Assembly (NCBI GenBank): GCA_963775185.1
Contig: CAVZIE010000006.1
Location: 248,001-312,000, forward strand
DNA: 64,000 bases
Source of the DNA: JAPSGB01 sp963775185
Lineage (GTDB): Bacteria > Myxococcota_A > Polyangia > Polyangiales > Polyangiaceae
Reading direction: 5' to 3'
Part shown: positions 60,222-64,000 of the stretch, piece by piece
How the letters are laid out: every line of letters begins with the position of its first letter
Position numbering within the stretch: the first letter of the stretch is position 1
Program-made: the position numbers and the translations under genes
Notes under the pieces: generated by a model
Database searches by the model: none
The model's input: only the letters and a program-made list of their open reading frames with translations
What the model was told of the DNA's origin: nothing

Positions 60222-60977
60222 GTGCTGCCGATTCGCGACCACAATCCGCGAAGCATCGTCCCGGTCGTCAACTACGGCCTGATTGCGATCTGCGTCGCGG
60301 CGTGGCTCTGGGAGTTCGCGTTGATGGAAGCCGGCGCGAGCTGGGTCATCCCCGGCTACGGCATGGTGCCGGCGCGGCTGACGGCCGATCCCGGTGGCGA
60401 GCTCTTCACCGTGTTCACCAGCATGTTCATGCACGGTAGCTGGGGTCACATCGCCGGCAACATGCTGTTTCTGTGGATCTTCGGCGACAACGTCGAGGAC
60501 GCGATCGGCCACGTTCGCTACGCGCTGTTCTACCTGGTCGGTGGGCTCGTCGCCGCGGCGGCCCAGCTGATGATCGATCCCGGCAGCCACATCCCGATGA
60601 TCGGCGCGTCGGGGGCGATCGCAGCGGTGCTCGGCGCGTACGTCGTTCTCTACCCGCGCGCGCCGGTCACGGTGTTCTTCGGCTTCTTCCTGCTGGAGTT
60701 CCCGGCGTGGGTGGTGGTCGGCGAGTGGTTCCTCTGGAACCTCGTGAGCGGCGTCGGATCGCTCGGCGCCCATGGGATCGGGGGCGTGGCGTTCTTCGCC
60801 CACATCGGCGGGTTCATCGCGGGATTGCTCACGATCCGCTTGTGGATGGCGGGTCGCCGCAAGAGCCCGGCGCCGGCGTGGGTCGGCTGGCGCCCACCGC
60901 CCAGGCTGCCGCCGGCGGGACCGCACCCCGGGACGCACGTCCCGGACAGCGAGCGCCGTCGCGATCCGTGGCTTTAG
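60222..60977 (+). CDS. Rhomboid-family intramembrane serine protease
   Basis: The 251-aa protein has six to seven transmembrane helices and the catalytic dyad in place: Ser 130 in MIGASGAIAAV and His 194 in AHIGGFIAGL. HIAGNMLFLWIFGDNVE supplies the oxyanion Asn, and the FTSMFMHGSWGH loop matches the rhomboid L1 region. It cleaves membrane proteins near the lipid surface. The C-terminal 50 residues are Pro-rich and cytoplasmic. A GTG start at 60222 is used. Confidence 0.92.
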   Translation: MLPIRDHNPRSIVPVVNYGLIAICVAAWLWEFALMEAGASWVIPGYGMVPARLTADPGGELFTVFTSMFMHGSWGHIAGNMLFLWIFGDNVEDAIGHVRYALFYLVGGLVAAAAQLMIDPGSHIPMIGASGAIAAVLGAYVVLYPRAPVTVFFGFFLLEFPAWVVVGEWFLWNLVSGVGSLGAHGIGGVAFFAHIGGFIAGLLTIRLWMAGRRKSPAPAWVGWRPPPRLPPAGPHPGTHVPDSERRRDPWL

Positions 60978-61043
60978 CCTGACGGTTGGTAGGGCGTGGG
61001 CTTGCGCGGTCCGATCGGCAAGGATAGGGAAGATCCCCTGCCG

Positions 61044-62585
61044 ATGACCAACGTTCGCCTCTACAACACGCTGACCCGCACGCTCGAGCAGCTCGCGCCC
61101 ATCGAGCCCGGAAAGGTGCGGATCTACTGCTGCGGGCCGACGGTCTACGACCTTCCCCACGCGGGCCACGCCCGCGCCGCGCTCGCGCCGGACATCCTGG
61201 TCAGACACCTCCAGGCACGCGGGTTCGACGTCACCTACGTCCGCAACATCACCGACGTCGACGACAAGATCCTGGCGCGCGCCAAGGAGGGCGGCGAGGC
61301 GCCGCTCGAGCTCTCGAAGCGGATGGCCGCGGCCTACCAGCAGCAGATGGCCGAGCTCGGTTGCCTCGCGCCCGACCACGAGCCGAAGGTGAGCGAGCAC
61401 CTTGAAGACATCTTCGCCCTGGTTCGCGAGCTGATCGACAGCGGCCACGCCTACGTCGTGGACATGCCCGGCGGCACGCGCGACGTGTACTTCTCGGTGC
61501 GGAGCTTCGCCGACTACGGCAAGCTCTCGCGGCGCAAGATCGACGATCTCCGGGTCGGCGCCCGCGTCGAGAAAGACGAGAGCAAGAAGGATCCGCTCGA
61601 CTTCGCGCTGTGGAAGGGCGCCGCCGCGGAGGACTGGGGTTGGGACAGCCCGTGGGGGCGTGGGCGCCCCGGCTGGCACATCGAGTGCTCGGCGATGAGC
61701 ACGCACTTCCTGGGCAAGAGCTTCGACATCCACGCCGGCGGCATGGATCTGATCTTCCCCCACCACGAAAACGAGATCGCCCAGAGCGAGGCGGCGCACC
61801 CCGACGCCGTGCCGATGGCGCACATCTGGATGCACAACGGCTTCGTCAATATCGACAAGGAGAAGATGAGCAAGTCGCTCGGCAACTTCGTGACGATGCG
61901 CGACGTCATGGAGCGCAACGACGCCGAGGGCTTCCGCTGGTTCCTGCTCACGGTGCAATACCGCGGACCGATCCAGTTCGACACCGAGAAGCTCGAGAGC
62001 GGTCGCGTCATCTTCCCCGGCGTGGACGAGGCGGAGCGTCGCGTCGACTACATGTACCGGACGCGCGAACGGCTGCGGGAGCTGGTGGACGCAGCCATGA
62101 CCGCTCCTGCGAAGCTGCCCGCCGAGCTGACCCGGCTGCGCGACGCCGCGACCAAGGCGCTCGAGGAAGGCCGCGCCGCGCTCGACGACGATCTGAACAC
62201 GCCGGTCGCATTGGCCGCCCTCGGCGAGATCGCGACCGTCGCCAACGAGATCGGCGATCTCGCGCTCAAGCGTCGCAAGGACGCGAGCTTCGCCGGCGCC
62301 GCCGCGGTCGCCGCCCGGCTCGTCGAGACCGCGCTCGTCGCCCTCGCTCGCGAGCTCGGCGTCCTGGGAACGCCCGTCGTCGAGTATCGCCGTCGCACGC
62401 GCGAGCGGCGCATCCGCCTGCGCGGCCTCACCGCGGACGTCATCGATCAGAAGGTCGTCGAGCGCACGGAAGCCCGCAAGAACAAGGACTTCGCCCGCTC
62501 CGACGCGCTTCGCGACGAGCTGGCCGCGCTCGGCATCGTGCTCAAGGACACCGTCGTCGGCACCACCTGGTCGATCGACATCTGA
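61044..62585 (+). CDS. cysS: Cysteinyl-tRNA synthetase
   Basis: The 513-aa class I synthetase has CCGPTVYDLPHAGHAR (first zinc Cys and the HIGH-like HAGH), the zinc site at GWHIECSAMSTHFLG and FPHHENEIAQSEA, and KMSKSLGN, with the C-terminal DALR-type helical domain (ARKNKDFARSDALRDELAALG). Length and motifs are complete. It charges tRNA-Cys. The ATG at 61044 begins MTNVRLYNTLTR directly. Confidence 0.96.
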   Translation: MTNVRLYNTLTRTLEQLAPIEPGKVRIYCCGPTVYDLPHAGHARAALAPDILVRHLQARGFDVTYVRNITDVDDKILARAKEGGEAPLELSKRMAAAYQQQMAELGCLAPDHEPKVSEHLEDIFALVRELIDSGHAYVVDMPGGTRDVYFSVRSFADYGKLSRRKIDDLRVGARVEKDESKKDPLDFALWKGAAAEDWGWDSPWGRGRPGWHIECSAMSTHFLGKSFDIHAGGMDLIFPHHENEIAQSEAAHPDAVPMAHIWMHNGFVNIDKEKMSKSLGNFVTMRDVMERNDAEGFRWFLLTVQYRGPIQFDTEKLESGRVIFPGVDEAERRVDYMYRTRERLRELVDAAMTAPAKLPAELTRLRDAATKALEEGRAALDDDLNTPVALAALGEIATVANEIGDLALKRRKDASFAGAAAVAARLVETALVALARELGVLGTPVVEYRRRTRERRIRLRGLTADVIDQKVVERTEARKNKDFARSDALRDELAALGIVLKDTVVGTTWSIDI

Positions 62586-62662
62586 CGAACGCGGCGAGCC
62601 GATCGGCGGTGAAGCTGTCGGCCGCTTGTCGTTGATCGTCGGGTGTTGGCCGTCGGCAGGGG

Positions 62663-62682
62663 GGTTGGTCCGGCGCGGTATC
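62663..62682 (+). repeat. Dispersed 20-bp element variant, copy 20
   Basis: GGTTGGTCCGGCGCGGTATC, identical over 20 bases to copy 8. It lies 78 bp after the cysS stop, in sense orientation. Confidence 0.7.
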
Positions 62683-62893
62683 CCGCAGGCCGGCGCTCGC
62701 TCGCACGGCGTCGCCGCGCGTCGGCACCTGCTCGATCGCGCCGTCCATCAACGTCGCGTCCGCGTCGTGACTGCGCGGCGGCCACGAGATGGCTCGCCCG
62801 GCGCGACGGGTGTCTGGTGACCGTGCGCCGGCCACGAAACGGGGTCCGCTCGTAGCGGGTGGCATCTGGTGGCCGCGCGCCGGCCGCACCGCT

Positions 62894-62945
62894 GGCGAGC
62901 GACGCCTCGGCGGGGGACGCGGCGAGCGACGCCTCGGCGGGGACG
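62894..62945. repeat. 27-bp tandem duplication
   Basis: GGCGAGCGACGCCTCGGCGG begins both copies (62894 and 62921), which differ only by one G in the run that follows. It lies between the two inverted copies of the dispersed element. Confidence 0.85.
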
Positions 62946-62953
62946 TCGAGGTG

Positions 62954-62973
62954 GATACCGCGCCGGACCGGCA
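62954..62973 (-). repeat. Dispersed 20-bp element, copy 21
   Basis: Exact match (TATC ending), 38 bp beyond the end of the metallophosphoesterase gene and in sense orientation to it. Confidence 0.92.
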
Positions 62974-63011
62974 TCCAGCCGTGGAAAACTAGCCGCCGCC
63001 GTTGGACGCGA

Positions 63012-63749
63012 TCACACGCCGATGAAGAGGCGGTGGGCGAAGTTTCGCTCGAGCTTGGCGCGGAGCACCTTGTCTGCCGCGGTCTCGATGTCGTACTCCA
63101 CGCGCTTGAACTCGAAGCGCTTCGAGTCGGAGTCGAACACGGTGAAGCTGGCGCGGTTGTCGTAGTCGCGCGGTTGGCCGACGCTGCCGACGCTGACGAT
63201 GTACTTGCGATCGTCCGCGAGATCGAAGTCCACCGGAGGAAGCTCTTCGACCGACGTGGGGGTGAGGGCGAAGACCTTGCACAAGTGCGAGTGTCCGATC
63301 AGCGTGATGTGGCCCAGCTGGTCGAACATCGGCAGGCACTCGCGCGCCTGCTCGGGAGCGAAGATGTACTCGAACTCTTCGAGGCGAACCGGCGAGCCGT
63401 GACAGAGGTGCACGGCGATCTCGTCGAGCTTGATCTGGTAGGGCAAGCTGCGGAGCCACTGCATGTTCTCTGTGGAGAGCAGCTGCGCGTGGGTGTCGAG
63501 CGCGTGGCGTGCGGCCTCGTAGTAGTACGAGTAGTCCATGCGGCCCGCGACGGCGGCGTCGTGATTGCCGAGAATGCACGCCTTGGTGCGCTCGCGGATC
63601 AAATCCGCGCACTCGTTGGGCGAGCCGCCGTAGCCGACGGTGTCCCCGAGACAGTAGAACGCGTCGATTTGTTCGGACTTGTACGCCTCGAGCACCGCGG
63701 AGAGCGCCTCGTAGTTCGCGTGGATGTCGCTGAGGATGCCGAGACGCAT
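63012..63749 (-). CDS. Calcineurin-like metallophosphoesterase
   Basis: The 245-aa protein has the YfcE/MJ0936-type metallophosphoesterase motifs in order: LGILSDIHANYEAL (DxH), YCLGDTVGYGG (GDxxxYG), ACILGNHDAAV (GNHD), HLCHGSP and LIGHSHLCKVF (GHSH). All metal ligands are visible. The substrate is a phosphodiester or protein phosphate; not known. Its ATG at 63749 begins the first motif. Confidence 0.93.
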   Translation of the reverse strand: MRLGILSDIHANYEALSAVLEAYKSEQIDAFYCLGDTVGYGGSPNECADLIRERTKACILGNHDAAVAGRMDYSYYYEAARHALDTHAQLLSTENMQWLRSLPYQIKLDEIAVHLCHGSPVRLEEFEYIFAPEQARECLPMFDQLGHITLIGHSHLCKVFALTPTSVEELPPVDFDLADDRKYIVSVGSVGQPRDYDNRASFTVFDSDSKRFEFKRVEYDIETAADKVLRAKLERNFAHRLFIGV

Positions 63750-63923
63750 TGGGGGGAGGGCGAACGATAACACGGACGGGCGCGAAGTGACGGTACGTGA
63801 TCTTCGACGTGAGGGCGGATTTTCCACGAAAAGGCCGGCAAGGCCCTGGAGCCGCCGGGAGGTACGGGACACGCGAGCAGTCGCGGGCGGGACGCCGGGA
63901 TGTCCCCGGACTAGGCTCGCCGC

Positions 63924-64000
63924 GTGACTGGCACAGACGACACGGGCCATCCGCTTCACTCCGACGGCGGCGGCAGCGTTCCGGAGGCGCCCGAGCCGCC
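63924..64000 (+). CDS. Start of a gene running off the window (partial)
   Basis: A GTG at 63924 opens a frame that stays open to the window edge and encodes a polar, Gly/Asp/Pro-rich N terminus (TGTDDTGHPLHSDGGG). The style resembles the disordered leader of cytoplasmic or membrane proteins elsewhere in the window. Only 25 codons are visible, so no function can be given. Confidence 0.4.
   Translation, partial: MTGTDDTGHPLHSDGGGSVPEAPEP

Larger units (their letters stand above)
62586..63011. other. Non-coding region after cysS
   Basis: This 426-bp gap holds an inverted pair of the dispersed 20-bp element (62663-62682 and 62954-62973) and a 27-bp tandem duplication. I see no gene; the open frames here are Arg/Ala-rich and look non-coding. 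The pair and the bases between may be one unit of about 310 bp. Confidence 0.55.

Overview
The window is a gene-dense, very GC-rich bacterial chromosome segment that looks like a myxobacterium (phylum Myxococcota, probably Polyangiales). The pointers are many lipoproteins with Gly/Thr/Ser-rich or Asp/Ala/Pro-rich linkers after the lipobox, a Kelch/Cys-rich giant protein ending in a MYXO-CTERM-type sorting tail (and the wreck of a second such tail near 6.7 kb), and numerous one-component regulators. There are no phage, insertion-sequence, CRISPR or tRNA genes that I can recognise. Genus cannot be fixed from the sequence alone.

Layout. 0-5 kb: a truncated beta-barrel protein, an EEP-nuclease-fold lipoprotein, thpR-cinA, and a Phd/VapC toxin-antitoxin pair. 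5-10 kb: a bacterial expansin, a wrecked MYXO-CTERM tail beside a ~100-bp nested palindrome, and clpB with two single-base frameshifts. 9.6-17 kb: two lipoproteins, then gyrB-recF-dnaN and a candidate oriC upstream of dnaN. 17-22.7 kb: cytochrome c maturation genes (ccmF, a CcmI-like zinc-ribbon protein, a CarboxypepD-like membrane protein) and pyrH. 22.8-28.7 kb: lipoprotein, SurA/PpiC-type lipoprotein, kamA-type radical SAM aminomutase, then a small island of orphan genes with twin perfect palindromes and an HNH endonuclease that has lost its nuclease domain. 28.8-33.3 kb: a tightly overlapping operon SRPBCC-TetR-DUF1214-sulfotransferase/SDR fusion with a perfect palindromic operator at its head. 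33.3-43 kb: AraC/GyrI regulator, Cys-rich lipoprotein, HEAT protein, peroxiredoxin, TrmO, lipase maturation factor, and a divergent TetR/Baeyer-Villiger monooxygenase pair. 43-51.5 kb: a 1480-residue Kelch/Cys-rich surface protein, an S8 peptidase with a partner gene, and an OmpA-domain protein. 51.6-64 kb: acyl-CoA carboxylase beta subunit, a tail-anchored coiled-coil protein, the SRP RNA, a MerR-DUF2203-FolE-SDR-LON-domain operon, mlaE, rhomboid, cysS and a metallophosphoesterase.

The most distinctive signal is not a gene. A 20-bp element, consensus TGCCGGTCCGGCGCGGWAYC, occurs 21 times (11 copies match exactly), in both orientations, almost always between genes. It often lies within a few tens of bases of a stop codon and in the sense orientation of that gene. 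Several copies form inverted pairs, the tightest being 125 bp end to end (33972-34096), which resembles REP/REPIN or MITE organisation. Where a copy touches a gene it becomes a C-terminal tail or linker. I know of no named family with this sequence.

A second cross-cutting observation is a set of single-base disruptions of otherwise conserved reading frames: two in clpB, one in the CcmI-like gene, one at the start of the next gene, and one or two in a small lipoprotein gene. The best-defined ones are one extra base in a short homopolymer. That pattern is more typical of consensus sequence error than of gene decay, so these genes should be treated as probably functional until resequenced.
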